This document shows positions 11,936 through 24,216 of a DNA stretch of 64,000 nt, piece by piece. The stretch is from contig NC_054702.1 of assembly GCF_016097555.1 (NCBI RefSeq), positions 107,042,628 to 107,106,627 on the forward strand, written 5' to 3'. The number at the start of each line of letters is the position of its first letter. Position 1 is the stretch's first letter. Position numbers and translations under genes: made by a program. Origin of the DNA: Gigantopelta aegis (taxonomy: Eukaryota; Mollusca; Gastropoda; Neomphalida; Peltospiridae). The notes beneath the pieces are model-generated. The model saw only the letters and a list, made by a program, of their open reading frames with translations, did not search any database and was not told the DNA's origin.

Positions 11936-12663
11936 AGGTAGGTTATGCAAAAGAAATCAATCTTATCTTCATTCATATTCCAATAAAAGCCATAATTTCT
12001 GTCTTAGCACTATTATTAGACATACCAGGGATTTATCCAGCATTGTTTGATATAGTCCCATGTCTGATGTGATTGTGACAATTAGTGCAAGTAAATCATA
12101 AGTGGGGTATTTTTTGAGGCCACTAAATGATGCAGTACACCATTATTAAATTAAGCTATTTTACAAGTTGTCAAAAGACGTATGTTAAAATATATATATG
12201 GGAATTTTTAGTATAGAAAGTGGGCATTTTGAGTGCTACTTGCTTTTTGGAAGGGGCCCACCTTCTGACTCACAGAACACCTGGATATATCACTGCATAC
12301 ATACAACGTACATACCAAGATACCACTTTAAATTCTGAGTAACAACAGGTATTTAAAAGACAATGCCCAGAATGCAATATTTGACAGTGCTCAAATGATT
12401 AGTTAATACCGGAGGCCACCAAATTACCAGGCTAGTTCTATCACATCACAGAAACATGGATCGCACCAACATCAAAGTTAAGCAACTAACAAGTAACTGG
12501 ATAGGTCACTGTCAGGAAATAACAAGTTTTTTTATTTTATTTTCTACCTAATGCTATAGCAGGTACTATCCAGTTTAGGTAAAAGTGCACATAAAATACC
12601 GCTTAAAAGTACTTGGTACTTGAAACAGTCTACATGGAAGCAGTAGTTTTTATCTGGCACTAA

Positions 12664-12852
12664 AGCTGTATCCTAACTGGACACAAGCGACGCGAGCAAT
12701 ACCAACAATTATTTTAGAAATCATTGATTTCAATTGCCGTATCCTAACCGGATACGTGACTTATCTGTTGCGCTGGATGTGTGCGGTTAGGATACGGCGA
12801 TTGAAATCAATGATTTCTAAAGTAATCGCTCGCATCCGGTTAGGATACAGCT
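12664..12852. mobile_element. Foldback MITE with TAA duplication (Harbinger-like)
   Basis: A 189-bp near-palindrome with both ends AGCTGTATCCTAAC. The arms carry AGAAATCATTGATTTCAAT and GTATCCTAACCG in opposite orientation. TAA lies immediately outside both ends (12661-12663 and 12853-12855), the duplication expected of PIF/Harbinger elements. A diverged half copy occurs at 59932-60053. Confidence 0.8.
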
Positions 12853-13538
12853 TAACCCATCTTGGACTACTGAAAGTTGAATGACAGGCCCTAGATGGTA
12901 CCGTATGCTTGAACCTTAGTTGGATGCAAGCAGGTGTACACTAATCAATTACATAGACTCTAGCCGGAGGTTTTAGAACTGTACATATTGTTTGGAAACA
13001 GACCTTCATGAATAAACACTGAAAGCATGCTTCTTGTTTACATGGCTATTTAATTAGCTCAATCTACCAGTTATCAGACAAATGCACATCATTAGCTGTC
13101 ACTACATGTATGTGAAGTTCAGTTCCCAAGAATGAGACTAGACATAGCATATTAATTACTGCTAGAAACTGTATGTCAATCATTTAAAACAAAATGCAGC
13201 TTTCAGTACTGGCTTGTGAGGAAGATATTTTTATTTTTCTGTCCACTTATATATATGTTATATATAAAACCAACACCCCAAAAAACATCACACTTTTTGA
13301 AGTCAAATTGCTGAAACATTATACAAATATAGAACTAATTGTTGTTGTTTTAATCACCTGATATGTATACATGAGGAAGTGACTGTACTGAACGAAAATG
13401 ATTTTTATTTATTTGATAATTGATTCAAGTTTGGAGTAAAATATTTACCCATTTATACATCAACATACTTTTAGCTTCACTTGCTACAGGCTCTCTTGAC
13501 TACACATGTTATTGCACAAGCAAATATTAGGTAACTTT

Positions 13539-14171
13539 CAGTGTTCGAGATTAAAATTTTTGGGCAGTATCCCATTTGGATACTAACATTTCAAAATCTG
13601 GTATCCCACCTGAGAATTTAGTATCCCACTTAAATGAAATTCACAAATAACATCGTAACAAACTTGGACGACACTCTTCTCGTTCCCAGTCTATTACTAC
13701 ACCATACTCGAAATAGTGAAATTCGCAATCAAACGGAATCGCCAAAAAGATTTGCTGCATCTATTTTTGAGTAATACTGACATAAATTAATATTTAGCAG
13801 CAATCTATAAGTGTTTCAGACATTACTAATGATAAACTTACCTGTATCAATTTTCCGCAGATGTGGAATCAATATCTCAAATAAAATTTGAAGGGAGGAA
13901 ACATCCATCAAAAACAATAGCAACTTAACGGTTCCTAGTCTATTGCTATGCCGATATTGCTCCAGTGTAGCATTGGACTGGGTACGAGCTCGAAAATACT
14001 GTTACTTAATAACTTCACCAGTAAATGACGATGTTCATTGTTTCAGCGAAATATAAAAACACAGGATTAAAACAACAACATATGGTATCCCTGTGGGATA
14101 CTGGGTTATTGAAGTCTGGTATCCAAAATAAAATTCTGGTATCCCCGGGATATCGTTAATCTCGAACACTG
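13539..14171. mobile_element. TIR element CAGTGTTCGAGATTAA
   Basis: A 633-bp element whose ends are a perfect 16-bp inverted repeat, CAGTGTTCGAGATTAA. Both subterminal regions repeat the words GTATCCCA / GGTATCC. It has no coding sequence. The end sequence resembles hAT termini, but the flanking 8-mers do not match, so the class is tentative. Confidence 0.7.
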
Positions 14172-14929
14172 AGTTTATTCTGCAGTCACTATATGTATTG
14201 GCAAGATACGATGACTAGACAAATTTCTATATTTTCGGTCACTGACCAAAAATATAGCTTTTGGAGACGGAACTACTTTTATCCTAGTTATGATCAACAA
14301 AAGAATGCTGACCATCCTTATAATGTAAACAAATGGTGTAACACTAAAATATAATAATAATAAAATAAAATATTAATAATAAATAATGTTAATAGTAACA
14401 AGATATAAGTTGAATACAAACATTTTATTTTGGTGTTTATTTTGATATTCTAGGTGACAAGGTTACAGGTGACAAGGCAATCAGTATACGTGGACCTACT
14501 ACTCTGTAAAACAATAAAGTTGTGAAATAAAATGGTTCATTTCATGTATTTTTTCTTATGTAGGATTACAGGATAAATAAAATAACTGGTTATTGTCTTT
14601 AGATATCAGCTTTATCCTGTGAAGGTTAGAATGGCGAATGCCACAAGGCTTTGTAACCAGTTATTCTGTGCATAAATGGTTTGCAACCAAACTTAGTGTA
14701 GTCTAAGTGAAGGCAATGTCTGGTTGTTAATAAAACACAATCAGGTATCTCAGTATAAAGGGCTAATAACCAAACCGAGTGTAGACTTGGTGGTAGCAGC
14801 TGTCGTCTGAACAAGCAGATTCAGAATTATTCTTCCATCATTGGATTCTTTTCATTGTTTGTTAAAGTAAAATGTGTTTGAACAGTGAGATGCGCTGGTA
14901 ACAAGTAAAGAAATACAGACTTTAATGTC
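14172..14929. other. Non-coding stretch
   Basis: No gene is supported. It is AT-rich with TAA-rich microsatellite-like sequence at about 14348-14400. Confidence 0.4.
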
Positions 14930-15680
14930 AGTGAACTAAATTTGCAAACAATCATTATTTTCTCATTAAGAACAAGTGTCTGCTTGTATCAGTTATTATA
15001 TGATTGTATTTTCCTGTTAAGAACACATGTTTGCTAGTATCAATTAAAATTTGTATTTTCCAATTAAGAATGCTTGGCTGCTACATGAACGTGTAGTATC
15101 AATTAAAATTTGATTGTATTTTCCTATTAAAGGTGCAGACCCTAGTTTCTGCCATTGAAAATGGACATTAAGTTTAGTTAATCTACAAACCTGCAACACA
15201 TTTAGATAAGGTTATAACAGAAAGAAGCTGAAGGCTGTGATATTTAAATGGGGAAATGCTTGAGACTTGAGCTTGTCTTGATAACCATTACTTCTCAGAC
15301 AAATGCATGTTTTCAGAATTATGAAAATTGCAATTTGGGGTATTACAAAAATCTGGATGATCAGAACCATTTCAGTTATACGAAAATGAATATTCTAGAT
15401 AATAAAATGTAAATACTTCTAATTTAAAGTATCAAAAACAGCTTTAATAATAAAACATGTGTTTAAAAACTTGGGTCTGTCACTTTAAGAACACTTGGCT
15501 GCTACATGTAGTATCAATTAAAATTTGATTGTATTTTCCTATTAAGAACAAGTGTCTGCTTGTATCAATTAAAATTGTATTATATTTTCCTATTAAGAAC
15601 ATGTGTCTGCTTGTATCAATTAAAATTTGATTGTATTTTCCTGTTACCAACATGCATCTGCTAGTATCAATTAAACTTTA
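14930..15680. repeat. Degenerate ~55-bp tandem array split by a MITE
   Basis: About seven copies of a unit reading roughly TTAAGAACACGTGTCTGCTTG, then TATCAATTAAAATTTGATTG and TATTTTCCTA. The array is interrupted at a TTAA by the 354-bp element at 15131-15484; removing it restores the tandem order. Confidence 0.8.
15131..15484. mobile_element. piggyBac-like MITE, TTAA target, copy 1
   Basis: Ends AGGTGCAGACCCTAGTTT and its inverted partner AGTGACAGACCCAAGTTT, flanked by TTAA at 15127-15130 and 15485-15488. It shares end-to-end similarity in reverse orientation with 43842-44208. TTAA duplications are diagnostic of piggyBac-type transposition. Confidence 0.8.
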
Positions 15681-16905
15681 ATAGTAGGTATGTCATAAAT
15701 CTGTATTTGATAACATTTATTAAGACAAATTATGAAATATACAATTTTATTACCCATCTTTTAAACTCAATTATTTGGTACCAGCTAGTCGACAAACAAA
15801 AATAAAGGCTATTTTGTTTTACATTCTAACCTGAAGATCTTTTGTAAACATTTCTGAAAATCCTGAACAATATAATTAATTTTATATTAAAGAGACCTTT
15901 GATTCTCAAACTTTGCCACATACACTGTGTTAAAATCATCAAACAAACAATAATGCAATTTTACCAACTGGTAAAGGAAGTGATTTTTGGGGTACAACAT
16001 TACTGTTTTTGTTATTGGGGGGATTTTTTTTACATGGGGTTAAAAGGTATATTACTTTTTAATTTTGCCCACTGGACTGAATTAACCAGCTTTTGCATGG
16101 TGCTAGATAAATCTGTCAATTTCTAAATACACCTGACACCATAAGTTATGTTTTACGACAATTGATGTTATTAACTCATGTTTGTTCTCAGAATTCTGTT
16201 GAATTAGATATTCCCCAAGTTGCCGTTTCACGTTGTATTAATTTTAAAACTATTTAAACAAATTAATATTTATTGTTATGTTGTTACATTTTTAAGTCAT
16301 TGCATAATGTGGACTACTTTTTCCCTGCATATTATGAGTTTGTAGGTGAAGTTTTTATGAATCGTTCTAGAATAAAAACCATAGCTTACAAAATTAATGT
16401 TTTATTTCTGTAATTAAATGGACAAGATAAAAAATCAATCACTGTTGTGAGATGAAGATAAGGCCCTATCAACAGTGATTGATTCTATTAGCACATTACA
16501 TGTACCTGACAAATGTAATCCATGGGTTTTAGTGGGTCTTATAAGCTCAAAAATCAAGTTTAAACACATTGTATATTTTGGCTGGAACCACCAATCACTT
16601 TGAATGTAATTACTGTGTCAAAATAAATTCTTTATACAATATCAGAACAAAGAGAAATGTCATGGTAATTGTTTCAATGTATGTAATAAGTGAATCACAC
16701 GCCAATCATCAACAAGGGTTGTCTGCAATATTTTTGATGTACACACCCATAAGCCTGAGCACCAACTCATTTTGCTGTTATATATCAGTTTCCAAGTGAA
16801 AGGATAGTTCTTCCACAATTAGAAAATACTTTAAAAGACTGAGTCATTTTTATACTAGTCCACAAAAGCTCTAGAGGTCAGTTTACATGCAATTAACAAA
16901 GGAAG
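15681..16905. other. AT-rich non-coding stretch with a hairpin
   Basis: No gene is supported on either strand. A perfect inverted repeat lies at 16433-16484 and is described separately. Confidence 0.4.
16433..16484. repeat. Perfect 15-bp inverted repeat
   Basis: AATCAATCACTGTTG at 16433-16447 and its exact complement CAACAGTGATTGATT at 16470-16484, separated by 22 nt. It could fold as a hairpin in RNA. The stem is too short for a typical miRNA precursor. Confidence 0.6.
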
Positions 16906-17100
16906 GAAGCTTGTTTTGTTTAACAACACCACTAAAGCACATTGGTTTATTGATCATTCACTATTGGATGTCAAACATTTGGCAATTTTGACAGTTTCAG
17001 AGGAAACACACATTTTTCCATTAGTAGTCGGCCAACGGGGATCAATCCCAGACTGACCATGTATCGGTGAACACTTTACCACTAAGCAACGCCCCGCCCC
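16906..17100 (-). mobile_element. SINE with tRNA-like head, V-tail type
   Basis: In reverse: a tRNA-like head GGGGCGGGGCGTTGCTTAGT with box A-like TTGCTTAGTGGTA and box B-like GGGATTGATCCC, then a shortened body and the tail with ATGTTTGACATCCAATAGTG and GTGCTTTAGTGGTGTTGTTAA. The middle of the body is deleted. Confidence 0.75.
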
Positions 17101-17109
17101 AAACAAAGG

Positions 17110-17325
17110 AAGAAGGAAGAAATGTATATTTAACGATGTATTCAATGCATTGCAATTATGGTTACGGTATATGGCATCAGACATATGGTTAAGTACCACA
17201 CATAATGAGAGGAAACCTACTATGAACTACTTCTTTCATTAGCAGCAATGGATCTTTTATATGCATCATCCTACAGGCAGGATAGTACATACCACAGCCT
17301 TTTTTACACCAGTTGTGGAATGAAG
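17110..17325 (-). mobile_element. SINE fragment, second tail type
   Basis: Reverse orientation with ACCATATGTCTGATGCCATA and ATGCATATAAAAGATCCATT, ending in a run of GGAAGAAGGAAG on the plus strand. It lies head-to-tail with the previous SINE. The head is missing. Confidence 0.7.
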
Positions 17326-17692
17326 GCCTACCGACTATTAACAAAGAATTTTTTAGTTTTTTTGTGTGAATTTTTCAATAAATATTTATTTCGAAAAACA
17401 AAGTAAAAAATAATGGCATTGCTAATTCTAATGTAGCTTCTTTTACTTGATGCCAAGGATTAATGACAATAATATGCAAAAGGTTACCCTCCTCACATGA
17501 GGAGTGATTAACCCTGTGTACCCAATGACCAACACTTGCTTACCAGGTATAAACAAATATCATATGAAACGTGGTAGATGATTCTGCCCAGTCCCTAGGG
17601 TGATAATTAAGACAGACAATGTGCTTTGTCATATACTCTAAATCATGTTGCACCAAAATCACTTTTTTCTCAAAATGATGTAAATGAATATA
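17326..17692. other. Non-coding spacer
   Basis: Nothing recognised. Confidence 0.4.
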
Positions 17693-19295
17693 CAGTGAAA
17701 CCCCACTATTAAGACCACCTATGGGACTTAATAAATATGGTCTTATTAGCGGGGTGGTCTTATTAGTGGGTTACTATCATTTTAAGTTGATTCCAAATTA
17801 TATACAATTATACCATAAGAAATAGATTGCAAATATCATTTATTTGAACTATTTACAGTGAGCACTAAAATAGAATTAAGAACTAAAGTCAATATGAATT
17901 TATAAATACTGAATATTAGTTGAATTATATGAAAAACGTGTCTGTTGTCTATTGTTGAATTTGACATTTCTAATAACAATGTTGCATATAAAATTTTATC
18001 ATATAATATCTTATATTTCCAGTATAATCAAAGTATGTGATATTTTTCAGATCACATACTTTAAGAATTTGATAACATTGCAAATTAGATGTAAATTAAT
18101 CGAGGTCATAGCACTAGGTTTATTGACATTTAAGCAAACGTACTTGGGTGACACTCCATAATTGACGTATGCATTAATAGTCCTCAAATAAAACCATTTC
18201 AATAGCAACTTTACACTGAAAGCTCAGTGTTCAGAAAACAAAAAACGTTAAGCATTTGTTTATTTTGATGTAAGCACATCCAAAATGACGTCATTCAAGT
18301 TTGACATCATTTCCATTCAAAAACGACACTGCATCACATATTCTTACATTATTTGAATATCTATTAATGGTGGACTGGAATTAAAGTTGCGTGTACAGTT
18401 TACAAAAACATGTTGCATTAAAGGCACTCAGTCACGGATTTAGTGGACCGTATTTCTCTAAATATGGATTATAAATGAAAATTACATTCATTTGGAATAC
18501 CAAACCTCATTATAGTATCATCTCAAACATTTTAATTTTACCACGATCCATGTTTCATGACATGCTTCATTTTTAAAATTTGGAACTCTTTTTGTGACAA
18601 GTCATAAAATGTATGGCAAAACCGACTCGTAGTGATGACGCTATATATATGACAGTCGTATAATGTATCCTTGAATTTTATATAAACGACTGCCGTGTAC
18701 AGACTTGGAGTAGTTGGAGCAATATTCCAATTAACAATTAGATCACCCTGTCTTGTTGGGATGACGGTGAATGTGTATCTTCAACTAAACAATAATATAC
18801 ATATGGTCGAGGCAACTTCAGAGTAATAAATGTTCTGGGTCGGGCAGTAAAAAGTAATTGCAGTTATGCTCTTCTTAATAAGTTACATAATTTGCATAGT
18901 CAGTGTGTTTCTTTCTAAATGTATTTAATTAACATGACACTGTAATCGGAATATGTGCAGGCTTGTAGGTCACTTGACTGACTGCAGTATGAAAACAACC
19001 AATCAGCGAGTTACATTGTTCATTAATATTAACTAGGTGACAAGGTTTTCTGGAAACTAAAAGTACGAGTATCCTTTTTATCCTCCACAGATTAAATTCA
19101 CATCATTACTCTTTGACTGTACTACCTTGTCATTTGTTAACAATAAGCAAAACAAAGAAACCATAGGACTACCTTTACTGGTCGTAATCTGTAATAGTGG
19201 GGTGGTCTTAATACTGGGGTAGTTTCACCTATAAATAAGGAACTATTTAAGAAAGTGGTCTTAATAGCGGGTGGTCATTAGTTGGGGTTTCACTG
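17693..19295. mobile_element. 1.6-kb pogo/Tigger-like TIR element, non-autonomous
   Basis: Begins CAGTGAAACCCCACTATTAA and ends with the inverted GGTTTCACTG, flanked by TA on both sides (17691-17692 and 19296-19297). The subterminal words GGTCTTATTAG and GTGGGG repeat inside each end. No transposase can be read. A separately dispersed repeat is included at about 17984-18425. Confidence 0.7.
17984..18425. mobile_element. Dispersed repeat E, copy 1
   Basis: Starts TTTTATCATATAATATC. It matches 41218-41682 in reverse orientation over more than 400 bp, including a 12-bp perfect stem (18030-18041 with 18051-18062) and the TGACGTCATT-containing half. The right end differs from the other copy after TTGCATTAA. 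Confidence 0.7.
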
Positions 19296-19319
19296 TATTG
19301 TGTTTTAGAAATATATATA

Positions 19320-19494
19320 CAGCAAAACCTCACAAAACAGGACCCTCTGTAAACCGGAATTCCATCTAAACCGGATGTTTTCCATGGTCCTTTTTTAAAT
19401 ATCAATGCAGAAGAGAACCTCTCTAAACTGGATATCTCTTAAAAGTAGACTTTTTACTTGATTTGAGGGTGTCCGGTTTAGAGGAGTTTCACTG
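19320..19494. mobile_element. 175-bp pogo/Tigger-like MITE, copy 2
   Basis: Begins CAGCAAAACCTCACAAAAC and ends GTTTAGAGGAGTTTCACTG with TA on both sides (19318-19319 and 19495-19496). It shares CTCTGTAAACCGGAATTCCA with the copy at 10043. Confidence 0.85.
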
Positions 19495-19536
19495 TATATG
19501 TATATATTAGGAACCTGTCAATTTATACTGTATATG

Positions 19537-20612
19537 CAGTGCTCAATTTTAAAGATTTTGGTTGCTTGCCCAGAGGGCAAGTATGGGTTCACATTGAGGT
19601 TGTCCCTCCAAAAATTTGGTTGCCCTGATTTCATCCGTGTTTTGAAACTAGAGTTATATTTATTTTCCAATAAAACAGCAACCAACATGTTTGGAATTAA
19701 TATGCTGTCAATGTAAAATGTAATATGTACTGTCTGACAATAAAATACATTACTTTTTAATAATGTTTTTAAATGTTTGTAGTTATACACATGTACACAT
19801 AGGGCCTAATTGCTTAAGATTGTTGTGATTTGGCGACACATCAGCTATTTTCTAATCGAATGCACTCTATGTTCCAATCGAATGCACTGGAATGTTTATT
19901 ATTCGGAATACTTCAGCTGATTACGATTTTTCCTGATGTCCCACGGAATCGGCCGAGGAGTTCCGAGTGGCAAACAAACCCACGTGATTTTGACTGATGC
20001 TTTAGTAGGGTGGGATGATTTTCCGTTTCAGATTTTGCCACATTCCATTTAAGATTTTTGCAAATTCCGTGTTTTTTTTTTTTCTTTTTGTGTGTTAATT
20101 AGTGTCATTATTACAAACTATATCCATTTGTGTTTTATTGTTCCAGCTCTGAGCTTGTTGGCTATTGCTATTTTCTAAATACCTGTAAACATTTTTGTTA
20201 ACACAAACTTAAAAAAACGAAGAAGTTAAGTAATGTTTACTTGCCACTAATAAAGACTAAAAAAGTGATGTACCATGTTTTCTGGCCTATTACACGCATT
20301 GGTGTATAAACCGCACCACTTGGTTTTAGACAAAGTTTCGACCTTCGTCCGTACATAAGCCGCAGTTAAAACAAAGTTACAAACTTAATTACTGTTAATT
20401 ATTGTTTGTATTTAATAATAATAAAGAGATCCATTCTCCCTTAAATTCAAACAATACATAATTGTTGATTGTGTGGCTTTCAGTTTCATTTCATTTAATG
20501 GATTATGGTTAAGATTCATAAACAAAACACACATTTGACAAACCCCGCTATTTTCATGAAAATATTAACAAGAACTTGGTAATGCATTGTTTGTAATCTT
20601 ACATTAGTTGCC

Positions 20613-20643
<31 letters not shown>

Positions 20644-21958
20644 TAACATTTTATTTGGTCCAGTATGATTACAAAACGTGAAAAAAAAAAAAAGAAGCGC
20701 ACAAGTAAGAATTACTAGCACCCACTCGATTACACATGTATGTTTCTATGTAACCTAACTAGTGTGCCGTGTACACAAATTACATATTCAAACGTGGTTG
20801 GGTCAAGCTGGATATAGGCCAGCGATAGTGAACCGACACTAAGCACTGTTCTGTCGATAGTTTACAGTTTCGACATTGTTTTATAACTTTTAAATGAAGG
20901 CCTTTAAAAAAAAAAAAGTTTAGAATTATGTATTCATAGCCAGTTTAAGGATTCGCGGGACCAATAACACAAATAACAGCGTGGCCCAATTCCCAAGATA
21001 TATATTTTTCAACCCCTTCGGGGAGAGGGGATAAATTACCTGGGGAAAATAAATGTACACAATTACTCACCGCGGACCCCCTGAAGTGCAGGCCGTAGCA
21101 CGTGCTACATGTGCTACTAGAATAAACCAGTCAGAAGAAAAGTAAAATGCTATTTTTGTGTGCAATTTAGAAAACAATCGGTTCAGAAATAAATAACTTG
21201 TAGTAAATTCCATAGCATGAAAAAAGGTGTTCCCTGTGGGACGGACTATAAATGTGAATTGCTTCCGTACAGACATTTTAACGAATATGCCCAAAGTTTT
21301 ACGAAATTATGTTTTCCAATGAAAGCGTTGTGTAAATCGGTTATGCTTACGAATCGTAATAAGTATTATTAAAAAATATTGAAATTGAACATACTAGAAA
21401 TCTTGTTATATAATCAACATTCTAAAATTGTATTAGTTCATGTTTATTTTTATATTTCAAATTAAATTTTACTGTGTAAAGTGACACGGGTAAACAGTCA
21501 ACATGCTTTGTTACAAGCTTACAGCGTAACTTCCGAGAATGAACGGTTCTGGAAGTGTTTAGGCATACTAAAGTTGGCATACAAAAACACTATATGCTTA
21601 TATTATTAATATTGAATCTTAAAACTACCAAAAAGATTTATAATGGTTCTTGAACCAGAAATACAACTTTTGAAGGTTATTTTTTTTTTAAATCGCGAAT
21701 TCCATTTCAGTTACTAAATTCCGCGATTCCGTCTGTGTTTTTCGTGATCGCGGAAAATCATCCCCTCTACTTTAGATAACGACAGTTTAAAAGCGATAGT
21801 GGGCAAGGAAACTGCACATTATTATGTGACACAACTCGCCTTTTGGTGTTTAAAAAAAGGTCAGTCGTCCGACGGGCAACTAGTATCACAGAATTAAGTT
21901 GCCCAACTGAATATTAGGTCGTCACAGACGACCGGACGACCGTAAAAATTGAGCGCTG
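19537..21958. mobile_element. Outer TIR element CAGTGCTCAATTTT
   Basis: Ends CAGTGCTCAATTTT and its inverted partner CAGCGCTCAATTTTTACG. It sits inside a local tandem repeat (unit TATATTAGGAACCTGTCA, with copies just left at 19503 and right at 21972 and 22015). Flanking TATATG is present on both sides, but the target is itself repetitive. Excluding the nested insertion it is about 650 bp. Both subterminal regions contain GGGCAA words. hAT-like ends; no coding sequence. Confidence 0.65.
20006..21769. mobile_element. Nested 1.76-kb TIR element GGGATGATTTTCCG
   Basis: Inserted within the outer element. Ends TAGGGTGGGATGATTTTCCG and its inverted partner TAGAGGGGATGATTTTCCG, with CTTTAG directly outside both ends (20000-20005 and 21770-21775). 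Poly-A at 20614-20635. A stretch near 21145-21260 (AAACAATCGGTTCAGAAATA) recurs at 55190-55300. No transposase is legible. Confidence 0.7.
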
Positions 21959-22041
21959 TATATGTATATGTATATATTAGGAACCTGTCAGTTTATACTG
22001 TATATGTATATGTATATATTAGGAACCTGTCAATTTATACT

Positions 22042-24079
22042 GATCACGTTTTTAATAATTACCGGGTAGTGGCAAACAGGGTTGCAACAAGTTTACAAAT
22101 TACATAACACAATGATAACTTCAAACATGATAATTAATTCAAATACAAATACATAATTATTCATGATGATCAAAGTTAAAAGAGATCACTAATTCTACTG
22201 AAATCCATCAACGAATACTGCTTATTTGTAGTGCAGTACTTGTGGAGTCTGTGGGTGATCTATTTATAGAATTTACTACAAGAGATAATCACTGTTATTC
22301 AGTCCAAAACAAATTCCCGTCTGTAATCAAGCCTAATCAAAATCATGTAAGTGACAAACAATGAATTCTGACTAAGAATGACAATGGAAAATCAATACAC
22401 GTAAACATTAGAAATGCCACAATCACTCAATTGCTCTTTAGTGCTTATCAGATGCTGCGGTAATTGACATGCTTTATTGTCCCACCGGTGTGTCATGTGA
22501 CTTTAGTACCCACAATATCCCATACATCATCTCTAATCAAACTATAGCCCTATAAATGATGATATCTTTTCACTTTCAAGAGCCACACTTGTACATGTAC
22601 ACTGTAGTGATAAACCTAGAACAGAGAAAACTTATAGATAACGTTTGTAAAGTACACTGTCCACAATGGTAATATTATTTATTGTCTTTAGCATTCATTT
22701 GTAAAATTGTCAAATACAATCTGAAGTTAGATTTTGTAAATACAGCATATGTGATAACATGCTTGACACGGAAGTGTGATATGTATTTTACATAGTTGAC
22801 AATTCTAGAAACTGGCATCTGAAATCAGTGCACTTGTTAAACTTTTCTGCACGAATGATTCCAGATTATTATATCATTGAAGTGGTTACAGACTCACTGA
22901 GGCAGAAAGCTGGTTTAATATTCAAGTTTCGTTTTGAGACTCATTATATCTTGCAGAGTGGAAAGATAGTTAACTGTACAGCAGTGCAATCACACAGTTT
23001 AATAACCCAAACATTACTGTCAGTCCAACATTAGCCTTTTCTAGGTGAATGATTTTTTCCAAATAACTGAGAACTGTATGGCATTGTCTACAAAAATAGA
23101 AGTTTGTGCCAAAATCCAAAAAAAGGACATAATTTGCTTAACCTGTCGAACTGGTGAAAATTACCAGGCTTACTTTTTCCAGATGCAATTTCTTCTATTT
23201 TTATTCTTTCTCATTTCCAGTATCACACACGTTAAAAAAATAAAGAAGGAAAAAAAATAGAAAAATAAAAAAGGAAAGAAAACTAAATGTGTCGATCAGT
23301 CCACTACAATTTTATACATGTAGGTTAAATAAATCAGATTTCTTTATGGGTGGCCACATCAACAATACTGACCCAGTTTACCAAAATAAATTAAGTAAGA
23401 AGCACAATTGTTGGAACCTAATCCATTATATTTATAAGAAGAGCAAATATTAAAGTTGTGATGGATGGACTACATCAGTCACTGTTGACCAAAGGATTCC
23501 GGATGCAAAACATCGTAAAGAAATCTATTCTGCCACAAATTGTACTTTTCATAAAAAAAAAGAGCAGGGAAGCAATGTAAACATCATATTTTGAAACTGC
23601 ATACAAATGGATTTTCAATATTAATAGTAAACAACTGTTTTTACAAATCTTTCATCACCAAACATGAAAATGTGTTACCTGTCAAATCCAACATAAAAAA
23701 CATGTTTGAAAACATATTTACAATAACTACTGCAAATAAAACCGAGAAATCTGACATCCTTCACCAAACATGAATATTTGTTACCCGTGAAATCCTGTAT
23801 CACAAAAAACATCTTCTAGTAATTATACATTTTTACAATAGAACACTATACAATACAAATAAAATCAAGAATTAAAATACCCTTCAACAAATGTATATGT
23901 GTTAATTGTCAAGTAATATCATAATCACAAATAGTTAGAAACATAGCTTTCACTTTAAAGTTATTATTGCAATGCATAATTTTTTTAAAAAACAACAACA
24001 AATTTCCAGATAATAAAACTGAAATGCAATGAAAACGAATAGGACAGTGTGTGTTTTACACAAAGGGAAGGAGGAGAGA
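22042..24079. other. Non-coding stretch with a degenerate ~115-bp repeat
   Basis: No gene is supported. At about 23650-23940 a unit containing CACCAAACATGAATATTTGTTACC recurs two to three times with heavy decay. The frames of 60-71 codons here have no family features. Confidence 0.4.
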
Positions 24080-24080
24080 G

Positions 24081-24109
24081 AGAGCGAGTGAGTGAGTGAG
24101 TGAGTGAGT

Positions 24110-24176
<67 letters not shown>

Positions 24177-24178
24177 TG

Positions 24179-24215
<37 letters not shown>
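24081..24215. repeat. Compound microsatellite (AGTG)n(GA)n(TG)n
   Basis: About nine GTGA units, then about 27 GA dinucleotides to 24172, then about 16 TG dinucleotides from 24180. It generates the Arg-Glu, Ser-Leu and His-Thr open frames on both strands, which are not genes. Confidence 0.98.

Positions 24216-24216
<1 letters not shown>

Noticed and set aside
17952..18161. Open frame shared by both copies of repeat E (ends KQTYLGDTP)
   Set aside because: The two copies are simply recent at nucleotide level; many differences change residues, and there is no sign of purifying selection or a known family.
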